Positions 7,752 through 15,127 of a stretch of DNA of 24,744 nt are shown in pieces; the stretch's first letter is position 1, and each line of letters opens with the position of its first letter. This DNA is from an uncultured Collinsella sp. (GTDB lineage Bacteria; Actinomycetota; Coriobacteriia; Coriobacteriales; Coriobacteriaceae). The notes beneath the pieces were generated by a model. It made no database searches and had not been told where the DNA came from. It worked only from the letters and a program-made list of their open reading frames with translations. The stretch spans positions 1 through 24,744 of the forward strand of contig URKT01000028.1 of the NCBI GenBank assembly GCA_900548495.1, in the 5' to 3' direction. The translations under genes were made by a program, and so were the position numbers.

Positions 7752-9215
7752 CTACTCGTCGTGCTTCTCCTCGCGGCGTGCAGCAGCGCGTGCGTCGTGG
7801 ATGCCCTTGATCGCGGCATGGCGAGCCGTTCGGGCATCATGGATGGCGTCGCGAGCCTCGGCGGTCGTCGCCTTGGCAGAGCGCAACTTGGCGGCCAGAT
7901 CGGGGTTGGTTTCGGCGACCGCGGTAATCGCGGGGCCGTCGAGCTCCTCTTGCGTGGGCTCGGCCAAAAAGTCGATAGCATACTGGGCGGCCACCATGGA
8001 GCCCTTTGCCAGCACGGTCTCGTCGATCTTGTAGAAGCAGGAATGTTGGGCGTACGTGGCGCCAATCTTGGGGTTGCGCGTACCTACAAAGGCGAGCACG
8101 CCCGGTACGCGACGCAGGTACTCCGAAAAATCCTCGCCCGAAAGCGTGCCGCGATAATGACCTTGGCCGGTGGGGCCCAGGCACTTCATTACAGCCTGAC
8201 GGCAGCGCTCGCTCGAGGCGGCGTCGTTTTCGACCTTGTAGTTGGCGATGGTGTAGTCGGTGAGCTCTGCCTCGGCGCCCAGGGCGGCCGCGGTATGCTC
8301 CACGATGCGGCGCATGAGCTCCGGCATTTCCTCGTGGGTCGAATCGCCGTAGGTGCGCACTGTGCCGGCGAGGTAGGCCGTGCCGGCGATAACGTTGCGC
8401 GCGGTGCCGCCGTGCAGCTCGCCGACGGTGATGACGGCCGGCTCGTAGGGGCTGATTTCGCGCGAGACGATGGTCTGCAGGGCGTTGACAATCTCGGCGG
8501 CAACCATGACGGCGTCGTGACCTCGCTGGGGCATGGCGCCATGGCACGAGGTGCCGCGGACATCGATGCGGAACCAGTCGGTATTGGCCATGCGCGGACC
8601 GGGCTCGCAGCTTACAGTGCCGGCGTCAACCTCGCTCCAGATATGCGCGGCGTAGGCACCATCGACGCCGTCGAGCACGCCCGTGCCGATCATGAGCTTG
8701 GCGCCCTGGCCGTTTTCCTCGCTGGGCTGGAAGACGATGCGGACCTCGCCGTGGATGTCGTCGGTCATATGGCGCAGGATCTGCAGCGTTCCGAGCATCA
8801 TGGCGATATGGCAGTCGTGGCCGCAGGCGTGCATGCAGCCCTCGTTGACGCTGGCGAACTCCTCGCCGGTCTGCTCGGTGACGGGCAGGGCGTCGATATC
8901 GGCGCGCAGCAGGATGCGGCGGCGTGGCGTGCCGTCCTCGCGGTAGGCATCCGGCGCGGTACCGCGAAGGGTCGCCACAAGGCCCGTCTTAAGGGGACGC
9001 TCGTAGGGGATATTCATGGCGTCGAGCTGGTTGGCGATGTCGGAGGTTGTGCGCTCCTCGGCGAGGCTCAGCTCCGGGTGCTTATGGAAGTGGCGGCGCT
9101 GCTTGATGATGTAGGGTTCAAACTCGGTAGCGATATCTTGGATGGCTGCGGTGACGTCATCAGCCGCGCGAGCCTCGGTCGCCGCCATAATCTGCTGTGC
9201 CTTGGTCTTCGTCAT
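7752..9215 (-). CDS. M20D-type amidohydrolase / metallopeptidase
   Basis: A zinc (or other divalent metal) dependent hydrolase of the M20D group, which deacylates or cleaves N-acyl amino acids and small peptides; the exact substrate is unknown. Metal-site motifs are present: RADIDALP (104-111), MHACGHDCH (128-136, ligands Cys131, His133 and probably His136), the catalytic Glu pair in QPSEENGQGAK (166/167), the SCHGA dimer-domain motif (224-228), SGEDFSEY (359-366) and a late His391 in AQHSCF. The enzyme core spans about residues 30-420. A 65-residue Ala/Arg/Lys/Asp-rich, probably helical tail follows and makes the protein (487 residues) longer than the usual ~390-400. I start at the ATG at 9215 because AAGGAG lies ten bases upstream; an in-frame ATG at 9245 lacks such a site. 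Confidence 0.9.
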   Translation of the reverse strand: MTKTKAQQIMAATEARAADDVTAAIQDIATEFEPYIIKQRRHFHKHPELSLAEERTTSDIANQLDAMNIPYERPLKTGLVATLRGTAPDAYREDGTPRRRILLRADIDALPVTEQTGEEFASVNEGCMHACGHDCHIAMMLGTLQILRHMTDDIHGEVRIVFQPSEENGQGAKLMIGTGVLDGVDGAYAAHIWSEVDAGTVSCEPGPRMANTDWFRIDVRGTSCHGAMPQRGHDAVMVAAEIVNALQTIVSREISPYEPAVITVGELHGGTARNVIAGTAYLAGTVRTYGDSTHEEMPELMRRIVEHTAAALGAEAELTDYTIANYKVENDAASSERCRQAVMKCLGPTGQGHYRGTLSGEDFSEYLRRVPGVLAFVGTRNPKIGATYAQHSCFYKIDETVLAKGSMVAAQYAIDFLAEPTQEELDGPAITAVAETNPDLAAKLRSAKATTAEARDAIHDARTARHAAIKGIHDARAAARREEKHDE

Positions 9216-9381
9216 GGTCGATTTGCTCCTTGCTGGTTTTTGCAAAATCGTACAGGCTCTCTCCAGTATGCCACCTGCCGCTAGGGCCGGTAAAGTTGCC
9301 GTTTGCCGCTTGGGGTTTTGTTACAAGGGCGGGGGAGTACACTCGGGGGTGTTGAATTTCCTGCCAGAGATGGGGATGCCC

Positions 9382-11019
9382 ATGCAACATATCGATCGGA
9401 TTATCCGCTCCAAGAACGTCTTTACCGCGCAAGACGGCATCGATACCGCCCGCGAGCTGGCGATTGCCATCGCAGGCGACCGTATCGTCGCAGTCGGTGC
9501 GCCCGATGACGTGATCGCCGCCGCTCCTGCCGCCACGTCGGTTATCGACTACGGCGAGCAGTTTGTCTGCCCCGGTTTCCATGACGCTCATCTGCACTTC
9601 TTCCATACCTCGGTCGGTTCCTCGCCGTACATGCTCATGGATATGGGCACGTCCGAGGCGGCGCTGGTGCAACATGCGCTCGAGTTTTCCCAGGACCTGC
9701 CCGACGACGCTTGGGTTGTGACGCAGGGCTGGCGCGACTACCGTTGGGACCCGCCCGAGCATCCTACCAAGGCGTCGCTTGATGTGGCATTCCCCGATCG
9801 TCCCTGTGTTATGTATTCGGGCGACGGGCACACGCTGTGGCTCAACAGCCGCGCACTCGATGCACTCGGCGTCACGCGCGACAGCGAGTCACCAGCAGGC
9901 GGCAGTTACGACAAGGATGCAAACGGCGAACTCACGGGCATTGCTCACGAGGCGGCTGCCATGCAGCTGCTACCGCGCTGCCTTGAATGGCTGGGCGAGG
10001 ATCGCATTGCAAGCGCTTACGCCGATCAAATGAGGCGTATGGCCGAGCAGGGCATCACCTCGATCTGCGATATGTCGCTCATGCCCATGCCGGGCTGCGA
10101 TTTTATCCGCGACGACGTCTACGACAAACTGCAGGCAGCCGGCAAGCTGGGCATCCGAGCCCATCTGTTCCCCACGCTGTTGGATGACCAGTCGCGCTTG
10201 GAAGAGCTGCAGACCCGCTACGCGAACAACGCGCTGCTCTCGGCGCCTGGTTTTAAGCAGTTCTTCGATGGCGTGTCGAGCGAACACACGGCATATCTCA
10301 CCGAGCCCTATACCAATCCGCGCTTCCCGGGCGACCAGGGCCGTCTGACGGTTCCTGCCGAGCGTATGCGCAAGCTGGTCCTCGCTGCCGCGGAGCGCGG
10401 TCACACCGTGCGCATCCACGTCATTGGTGACGGTGCGATTCATGCCGCGCTGGATATCTTCGAGGAAGCGGCCGACCTGTACGGCCTGCCCCAGCACGGT
10501 CATAACACGCTTGAGCATCTGGAGAACCTCTTGCCCGAGGACATCGACCGCCTGCGCAAGCTCGACGTGGTTGCCTCGAGCCAGCCCTGCCATATCACGC
10601 TCGACCCGGGTGGTCCGGAGCGCGACCTGGGCTTGGAGCGCAGCCGCATCATGTGGCCGTTCGCAACCTATAAGCAGCGCGGCATTCGCCAAGCCTTCGG
10701 TACCGACAGCCCCATCACAGCTGTTACCAGCATGAACGTGCTCTACACGGCTATCACGCGCCAGGACCCCAAAAGCCACTGGCCCGAGGGCGGCTGGCTG
10801 CCGAGCGAGCGCATCGATGCGGCAACAGCCCTGCGCAACTACACCCTGGGCAGCGCCTACGCGGCAGGCGACGAGCAAAACCTCGGCAGCCTGGAACTCG
10901 GCAAATACGCCGATCTGGTAGTCCTGGACCAAAACCCGCTCACCGTTGACCCCCAAGACCTCCAGGCCACAAAAGTTCAGGCCACCTACCTGGCAGGTAA
11001 CTTGATTTACGAGCGCTAA
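9382..11019 (+). CDS. Amidohydrolase family 3 (YtcJ-like) metal hydrolase
   Basis: A 545-residue TIM-barrel metal hydrolase of the Amidohydro_3/YtcJ type; substrate unknown, probably a small amide or cyclic compound. Metal-site and active-site features in order: HDAHLHF with His70 and His72, FKQFFDG with Lys292 (the position of the bridging carboxylated lysine in relatives), RIHVIGDGAIH with His346, NTLEHLENL with His379, and FGTDSPI with Asp442. The C-terminal LGSLELGKYADLVVLDQNPL segment (501-520) is the composite beta-sandwich end common to amidohydrolases. Three in-frame ATGs (9370, 9376, 9382) are close together; 9382 has GGGG six bases upstream and is chosen, with some doubt. The gene is transcribed divergently from the M20 hydrolase across a 166-base gap, which holds no clear promoter except a possible TACACT at 9338. 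Confidence 0.88.
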   Translation: MQHIDRIIRSKNVFTAQDGIDTARELAIAIAGDRIVAVGAPDDVIAAAPAATSVIDYGEQFVCPGFHDAHLHFFHTSVGSSPYMLMDMGTSEAALVQHALEFSQDLPDDAWVVTQGWRDYRWDPPEHPTKASLDVAFPDRPCVMYSGDGHTLWLNSRALDALGVTRDSESPAGGSYDKDANGELTGIAHEAAAMQLLPRCLEWLGEDRIASAYADQMRRMAEQGITSICDMSLMPMPGCDFIRDDVYDKLQAAGKLGIRAHLFPTLLDDQSRLEELQTRYANNALLSAPGFKQFFDGVSSEHTAYLTEPYTNPRFPGDQGRLTVPAERMRKLVLAAAERGHTVRIHVIGDGAIHAALDIFEEAADLYGLPQHGHNTLEHLENLLPEDIDRLRKLDVVASSQPCHITLDPGGPERDLGLERSRIMWPFATYKQRGIRQAFGTDSPITAVTSMNVLYTAITRQDPKSHWPEGGWLPSERIDAATALRNYTLGSAYAAGDEQNLGSLELGKYADLVVLDQNPLTVDPQDLQATKVQATYLAGNLIYER

Positions 11020-11576
11020 GTATTCATGCCGTACCGTTAAGCGCGGCTCGGACAGCCTATTTTGGGATAGCGCTCGAGTCGCGTTTGTTTGCCGGTGGGG
11101 ATTTGTTAGGAGCGTCCCCGCTCTGATGGATTTGGGCGCAGGGCGGATGCGCCGCTGCCCTGCGCGCTCAATTTGGACATCAGCAATGCTGCCTCTTGGT
11201 GTTTTGCATACTTCCCATTACAGATTGCATAAAAAGGCTGGGATATTCTTCCTGATCCTGATGTACCCCCGCCCGTGCCGTGCAAAAAACGGAGTATTCA
11301 GCACCGCGAGCTCTGCCGGTGCCGCTGCAGTCGGGTAGCATTGCGGAGATCGACGTCATTTTGGGGTCCGACGTGGCGCGAGGCATGCTTGTTTGTCTCG
11401 ACGAGGCCTGTCTGCCGACCCAAATCGCCGGTCGAAGGCTACCGTGGGACTAATTAGATGCGCCCGGTGCGTATGCATTTGTCCCGGCCTGCTGAAAACT
11501 CCCAAAAATGCACGGTGCTCCCCAGGGGACCCGTGCTCGCAACGAAAACCATGCCCATGTCGCTATCCGCATCGCC
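11020..11576. other. Gene-poor stretch with hairpins and a possible gene remnant
   Basis: No convincing gene is visible. A 9-base hairpin at 11136-11165 (GCGCAGGGC/GCCCTGCGC) may end transcription of the amidohydrolase gene. In the plus frame from 11262 to 11453 there is an open, coding-like run of about 64 codons (it includes IAEIDVILGSDVARGMLVC and ends in RRLPWD), without a ribosome site or ATG at its head; this may be the remnant of a gene or chance. A short inverted repeat GCACGG/CCGTGC lies near 11508-11533. Nothing else stands out. Confidence 0.5.
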
Positions 11577-11818
11577 TTTTTGCTGCACTGACTTTTCTGA
11601 ATGCCGGGCTCGAATTAGTTAACCTGCCTCCCGTGTGGCTCCGGAGGGGCGGGGCATAAGGTTTATCGCGAGTTCCGCACGAGCCGAAGGCCACTTAATG
11701 TGGCCTTCGTGCGAGCAGGACTGCCCGAGCAGGAAACCTTATGCCCCGCCCCTCCGGAGCCACACGGGAGCCACTGCTAAGTTATCCCCCGGCATTCAGA
11801 AAATCTAAGTGCCAAAAA
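11577..11818. repeat. Large nested inverted repeat (about 242 bases)
   Basis: Three levels of symmetry are visible. The outer arms contain TTTTCTGAATGCCGGG (11593-11608) matched by its exact complement at 11788-11803, flanked on both sides by weaker pairing (TTTTTGCTGCACTGAC against AAGTGCCAAAAAA). The middle arms, 11628-11664 and 11734-11770, are a perfect 37-base inverted repeat; they contain CTCCGGAG and GGGGCGGGGCATAAGG. The central 69 bases contain a hairpin, GAAGGCCAC (11686-11694) with GTGGCCTTC (11700-11708) around TTAAT, extended by CGCAC/GTGCG across a 5-base bulge. No coding frame runs through it. As DNA it could form a cruciform; as RNA, a very long rod. It lies 120 bases upstream of groES. 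Confidence 0.9.
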
Positions 11819-11940
11819 ATAAGATTTTTTGACTCTGTGTTGTATAACCCGCCATTCGTGGGTACCATTCAACGCGTACGCAAACAAAAAGGGTTAATTC
11901 GCGTGGTATAACCGCGCGGCCCAAAAAGGAGGAGACAAGC

Positions 11941-12234
11941 ATGTCGTCTTTGAAGCCGCTTGCAGATCGTGTTCTGGTCAAGCCCGACGAGGCCGAGCAG
12001 AAGACCGCTTCTGGTCTGTATATCGCCAGCAACGCTCAGGAGAAGCCGCAGCGTGGCACCATCGTTGCCGTTGGCGCCGGCAAGGTCAACGACAAGGGTG
12101 AGCGCATCCCCATGGACGTCAAGGTCGGTGACGTTGTCATCTACGGTAAGTTCGGTGGCAACGAGGTCAAGGTCGACGGCGAGAAGTATCTGCTGATGCG
12201 CGCCGACGACATCTACGCCGTCGTCGAGGCCTAG
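11941..12234 (+). CDS. groES: Co-chaperonin GroES
   Basis: The 97-residue co-chaperonin that caps GroEL in ATP-dependent folding. It begins LKPLADRVLVKPDEAEQKT and has the mobile-loop segment near ASGLYIASNAQEKPQ (24-38). The conserved VGDVVIYGKFGGNEV lies at about 62-76 and the end LLMRADDIYAVVEA is typical. AAGGAGGAG is the ribosome site. groEL follows after 96 bases. The upstream 120 bases contain two TATAACC motifs (11843 and 11907) but neither has a good -35 at normal spacing. I see no CIRCE (TTAGCACTC-N9-GAGTGCTAA) or HAIR element. Confidence 0.98.
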   Translation: MSSLKPLADRVLVKPDEAEQKTASGLYIASNAQEKPQRGTIVAVGAGKVNDKGERIPMDVKVGDVVIYGKFGGNEVKVDGEKYLLMRADDIYAVVEA

Positions 12235-12330
12235 TCTCGTCAGAATCTCTGATTCGTCTTTGAACGCGCCCGCCGCACAGGACTCGGAAGCGGCGACGCG
12301 AGTCACATTTCTTTTGGAGGATTACCTACC

Positions 12331-13968
12331 ATGGCAAAGAACATTACGTTCAACACCGATGCCCGCGCTAAGCTTGCCAAGGGCGTCAACACTTTGGCCG
12401 ACGCCGTTACCGTCACCATGGGCCCCAAGGGTCGCTACGTTGCGCTGCAGCGCACGTTCGGTGCCCCGACCATCACCAACGACGGCGTTTCCGTCGCCAA
12501 GGAGATCGAGCTCGAGGACAACATCGAGAACATGGGCGCTCAGCTGGTGAAGGAGGTTGCCACCAAGACCAACGACACCGTGGGTGACGGCACCACCACC
12601 GCAACTCTGCTCGCCCAGGCCATCGTCAACGACGGTCTGCGCAACGTCGCCGCTGGCGCCAACCCGCTGGCCATCCGTCGCGGCATCGACAAGGCCGTTA
12701 ACGCCGCCGTCGCCGAGATGAAGAAGCAGGCCAAGCCGGTCGAGACCAAGGAGCAGATCGCTTCCGTCGGTACCATCTCCGCTGGTGACCCCGAGGTCGG
12801 CGAGAAGATCGCCGAGGCCATGGAGGTCGTGGGCAAGGACGGCGTCATCACCGTCGAGGATTCCCAGACGTTCGACATCACCATCGACACCGTCGAGGGC
12901 ATGCAGTTCGACAAGGGCTATGTCTCCGCTTACTTCGTCACGGATAACGACCGCATGGAGGCCGTGATGAAGGATCCGTACATCCTCATCACCGACCAGA
13001 AGATCTCCAGCGTTCAGGACATTATGCCCGTTCTCGAGGCTGTCCAGCGCGCTGGCCGTGGCCTGCTCATCATCGCTGAGGACATCGACGGCGAGGCTCT
13101 GCCTACCCTGGTTCTCAACAAGATCCGTGGCGCCCTCAACGTCTGCGCCGTCAAGGCTCCGGGCTACGGCGATCGCCGCAAGCGCATCCTCGAGGACATC
13201 GCCGTCCTCACCGGCGGCCAGGCTGCCCTGGACGAGCTGGGCGTGAAGGTCGCTGACATCACCGCCGATATGCTCGGTACCGCTAAGTCCGTCACCATCT
13301 CCAAGGACAATACCGTCGTCGTCGGCGGCGCTGGCTCCAAGGAGGCCATCGACGCTCGTATCGCTCAGATCAAGGGTGAGATGGAGAACACCACCTCTGA
13401 CTTCGACCGTGAGAAGCTCCAGGAGCGCCTGGCCAAGCTCTCCGGTGGCGTTGCCGTCATCAAGGTCGGCGCTGCTACCGAGTCCGAGCTCAAGGAGATC
13501 AAGCATCGCGTCGAGGACGCCCTGCAGGCTACTCGCGCTGCTGTCGAGGAGGGTATCGTCGCCGGTGGCGGCGTCGCCTTCATGGACGCTGCTCCTGCGC
13601 TCGATGCTGTCGAGATTGACGACCCCGAGGAGAAGATCGGTGTCGACATCGTCAAGAAGGCTCTGACTGCTCCGGTTGCTACCATCGCCAAGAACGCTGG
13701 CTTTGAGGGCGCCGTCGTGGTCGACAAGGTTGCCGAGCTGCCCGCCGGCCAGGGTCTCAACTCTGCCAACGGCGAGTGGGGCGACATGATCGAGATGGGC
13801 GTCCTCGACCCCGTCAAGGTCAGCCGCGTCACCCTGCAGAACGCTGCTTCTGTTGCCAGCCTGATTCTCATCACCGAGGCCACCGTCTCCGATGTGCCCA
13901 AGAACACTCAGCTTGAGGACGCTATCGCTGCTGCCACCGCTGGTCAGCAGGGCGGCGGTATGTACTAA
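12331..13968 (+). CDS. groEL: Chaperonin GroEL
   Basis: The 545-residue chaperonin subunit, full length. The equatorial nucleotide-binding motif is GDGTTTAT with Asp86. The catalytic Asp region VEDALQATRAAVEEGIVAGGG is intact near residue 390-410. The substrate-binding apical domain covers about 190-375. The N-terminal segment reads GRYVALQRTFGAPTITNDGV rather than the common NVVLDKSFG form. The C-terminus is GQQGGGMY, much shorter in Gly-Gly-Met repeats than Enterobacterial GroEL. The ribosome site TTTGGAGGA lies before the ATG. Codon use is strongly biased to C-ending codons, as expected of a highly expressed gene. It is co-transcribed with groES, and the palindrome at 13995-14139 is the first possible stop for the transcript. 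Confidence 0.99.
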   Translation: MAKNITFNTDARAKLAKGVNTLADAVTVTMGPKGRYVALQRTFGAPTITNDGVSVAKEIELEDNIENMGAQLVKEVATKTNDTVGDGTTTATLLAQAIVNDGLRNVAAGANPLAIRRGIDKAVNAAVAEMKKQAKPVETKEQIASVGTISAGDPEVGEKIAEAMEVVGKDGVITVEDSQTFDITIDTVEGMQFDKGYVSAYFVTDNDRMEAVMKDPYILITDQKISSVQDIMPVLEAVQRAGRGLLIIAEDIDGEALPTLVLNKIRGALNVCAVKAPGYGDRRKRILEDIAVLTGGQAALDELGVKVADITADMLGTAKSVTISKDNTVVVGGAGSKEAIDARIAQIKGEMENTTSDFDREKLQERLAKLSGGVAVIKVGAATESELKEIKHRVEDALQATRAAVEEGIVAGGGVAFMDAAPALDAVEIDDPEEKIGVDIVKKALTAPVATIAKNAGFEGAVVVDKVAELPAGQGLNSANGEWGDMIEMGVLDPVKVSRVTLQNAASVASLILITEATVSDVPKNTQLEDAIAAATAGQQGGGMY

Positions 13969-13994
13969 GGCCGACAAGGTCTAGAACTCCCACC

Positions 13995-14139
13995 GGGAAT
14001 CCGGGGGCGGGACGGGGACTTCTCTCCGGAACGTCCTCGGACATGCAAAGAGGCTCCGCATCGCGCTTCGCGCTGCGGAGCCTCTTTGCGTCCTGCGGAA
14101 TATTCCGGAGAGAAGTCCCCGACCCGCCCCCGGATTCCC
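13995..14139. repeat. Large nested palindrome after groEL (145 bases)
   Basis: Outer arms 13995-14030 and 14104-14139 are 36 bases long and pair at 35 positions (the A at 14012 faces the A at 14122). They include GGGAATCC, GGGGGCGGG and TCTCTCCGGA. The inner arms are a perfect 16-base pair, GCAAAGAGGCTCCGCA (14045-14060) and TGCGGAGCCTCTTTGC (14074-14089), with a further GCGC/GCGC hairpin in the loop. No T run follows. It may end groESL transcription or protect its mRNA, but its size is beyond a usual terminator. Confidence 0.9.
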
Positions 14140-14304
14140 TGCGTTTACGGCCTTGAGGTCGGCGGGCGTAGAAGGACGTGGTCGATAGGAGTACGTGTCC
14201 CTTCGCTGTTTCGCGCTTTGCGCGAAAGGCGCGTTACTTTGGGATGGGTGGGGAACGTGGTTGTTGCGGCAACTGGCCCTCGCCAGAAATTACCCCTGGC
14301 GTAC
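14140..14304. other. Non-coding stretch before the riboflavin operon promoter
   Basis: This stretch contains two small hairpins and no supported gene. TTTCGCGC (14209-14216) pairs with GCGCGAAA (14220-14227), and CGCCAG (14281-14286) pairs with CTGGCG (14296-14301). Confidence 0.5.
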
Positions 14305-14332
14305 TTGTACCTCTCTTCCCTCGTGCTACACT
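14305..14332 (+). promoter_or_regulatory. Promoter of the FMN-riboswitch/ECF operon
   Basis: TTGTAC (14305-14310) and TACACT (14327-14332) are 16 bases apart. Transcription would start near 14339, a few bases before the first base of the FMN aptamer, which fits well. Confidence 0.65.
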
Positions 14333-14343
14333 TGCAATTGCTG

Positions 14344-14520
14344 TTTCAGGGCGGGGTGGAATTCCCCACTGGCGGTAAATCGGGCGGTGCCAAAGGGGCG
14401 CCGTGGAGCAGGCGAGGCGTCTGCGACCGAGCCGATGAGTCCGCGACCCGTGCGTGTGTTGGTTCGCATGCCGGCTGAACTGGTGAGATCCCAGTGCCAA
14501 CGGTTAGAGTCCGGATGAAA
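14344..14520 (+). promoter_or_regulatory. FMN riboswitch (RFN element)
   Basis: The conserved RFN blocks occur in order: AGGGCGGGGTG (14348-14358), AATTCCCCACTGGCGGTAA (14360-14378), a variable stem arm, GAACTGGTGAGATCCCAGTG (14477-14496), and AGTCCGGATGAAAG (14508-14521). Closing helix P1 pairs TTTC (14344-14347) with GAAA (14517-14520). The ribosome site of the next gene starts within a few bases of P1, and no terminator hairpin lies between, so control is probably at translation initiation: FMN binding would hide the GAGG/CAGG sequence. RFN elements respond to flavin mononucleotide and repress riboflavin synthesis or uptake genes. Confidence 0.96.
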
Positions 14521-14536
14521 GAGGCAGGTGATCTTA

Positions 14537-15127
14537 ATGTCTGAACAGTCGCAGCATATCCATTTTGAGAACACGAATAGGTGGAGCACCAAACAGCTCG
14601 TTACCATGGCGTTGATGTGCGCCTTGGGAGCGCTGTTTATGTATGTGCAGCTGCCCATCCTTCCCTCGGCACCGTTTTTGACGTATGACCCGTCGCTGGT
14701 GCCGGCGATGGTGTGCGGGTTTGCGTATGGCCCCGGTGCCGGTACTGCTGTTGCCGCCATGGCGATCGTTATCCATGCGCTCACTACGGGTGACTGGGTC
14801 GGCGCGCTTATGAATCTGGTTGCCACGCTGGGCTACATTCTGCCCGCGGCTATCGTCTACCAGAAGATGCATACCTATAAGGGTGCCGTGATTGGCCTGG
14901 TGCTCGGCGTTATTGCCGCTACGGCGTTGTCTATGGTCGCAAACCTTACCATTGGCGTATGGTTCTGGTATGGCTCGGTCGATGTGATCGCCCCGCTCAT
15001 GATTCCTGCCGTGCTGCCGTTCAACCTTATCAAGACCGTGCTTAACTCGGTATTGACGCTTGCGGTGTACAAGGCGGTTTCCAACCTCATCACGCCTAAA
15101 AAGGACCAGGTCAAAGGCCGCGCATGA
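14537..15127 (+). CDS. ribU: ECF transporter S component, riboflavin-type (RibU-like)
   Basis: A 196-residue substrate-binding membrane subunit of an energy-coupling factor transporter. Six hydrophobic segments are visible, at about 18-42, 45-70, 72-92, 100-115, 118-145 and 150-180. The stretch LPILPSAPFLTYDPSLVPAM resembles the RibU pattern of a Pro-rich loop followed by Asp and Pro before helix 2. Riboflavin specificity follows mainly from the FMN riboswitch directly upstream. I prefer ATG 14537 with AGGTG eight bases upstream over the in-frame GTG at 14528. The stop overlaps the next start in ATGA, so translation is coupled to the ATPase. The mild caveat is that other S components also look like this; the riboswitch decides. 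Confidence 0.88.
   Translation: MSEQSQHIHFENTNRWSTKQLVTMALMCALGALFMYVQLPILPSAPFLTYDPSLVPAMVCGFAYGPGAGTAVAAMAIVIHALTTGDWVGALMNLVATLGYILPAAIVYQKMHTYKGAVIGLVLGVIAATALSMVANLTIGVWFWYGSVDVIAPLMIPAVLPFNLIKTVLNSVLTLAVYKAVSNLITPKKDQVKGRA

Noticed and set aside
7668..9284. Long open frame on the plus strand opposite the M20 gene (about 538 codons)
   Set aside because: It is the antisense reading of the M20D hydrolase, which has intact catalytic motifs and a ribosome site; the antisense protein matches no family I know and is Gly/Ala/Val-rich as GC-rich shadows are.
11577..11818. The large inverted repeat as an insertion sequence
   Set aside because: No transposase frame, and symmetry continues into the centre, unlike an IS with short terminal repeats.
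11819..11940. CIRCE operator before groES
   Set aside because: Neither TTAGCACTC nor GAGTGCTAA nor a close variant is present.
12322..13977. Long open frame on the minus strand opposite groEL (about 551 codons)
   Set aside because: It mirrors groEL codon by codon; the Leu/Asp/Gly-rich sequence is a product of the strong codon bias of groEL.
14140..14343. A small gene between the groEL palindrome and the riboswitch
   Set aside because: Open frames there run into the riboswitch and lack ribosome sites; the RFN aptamer explains the conserved part.
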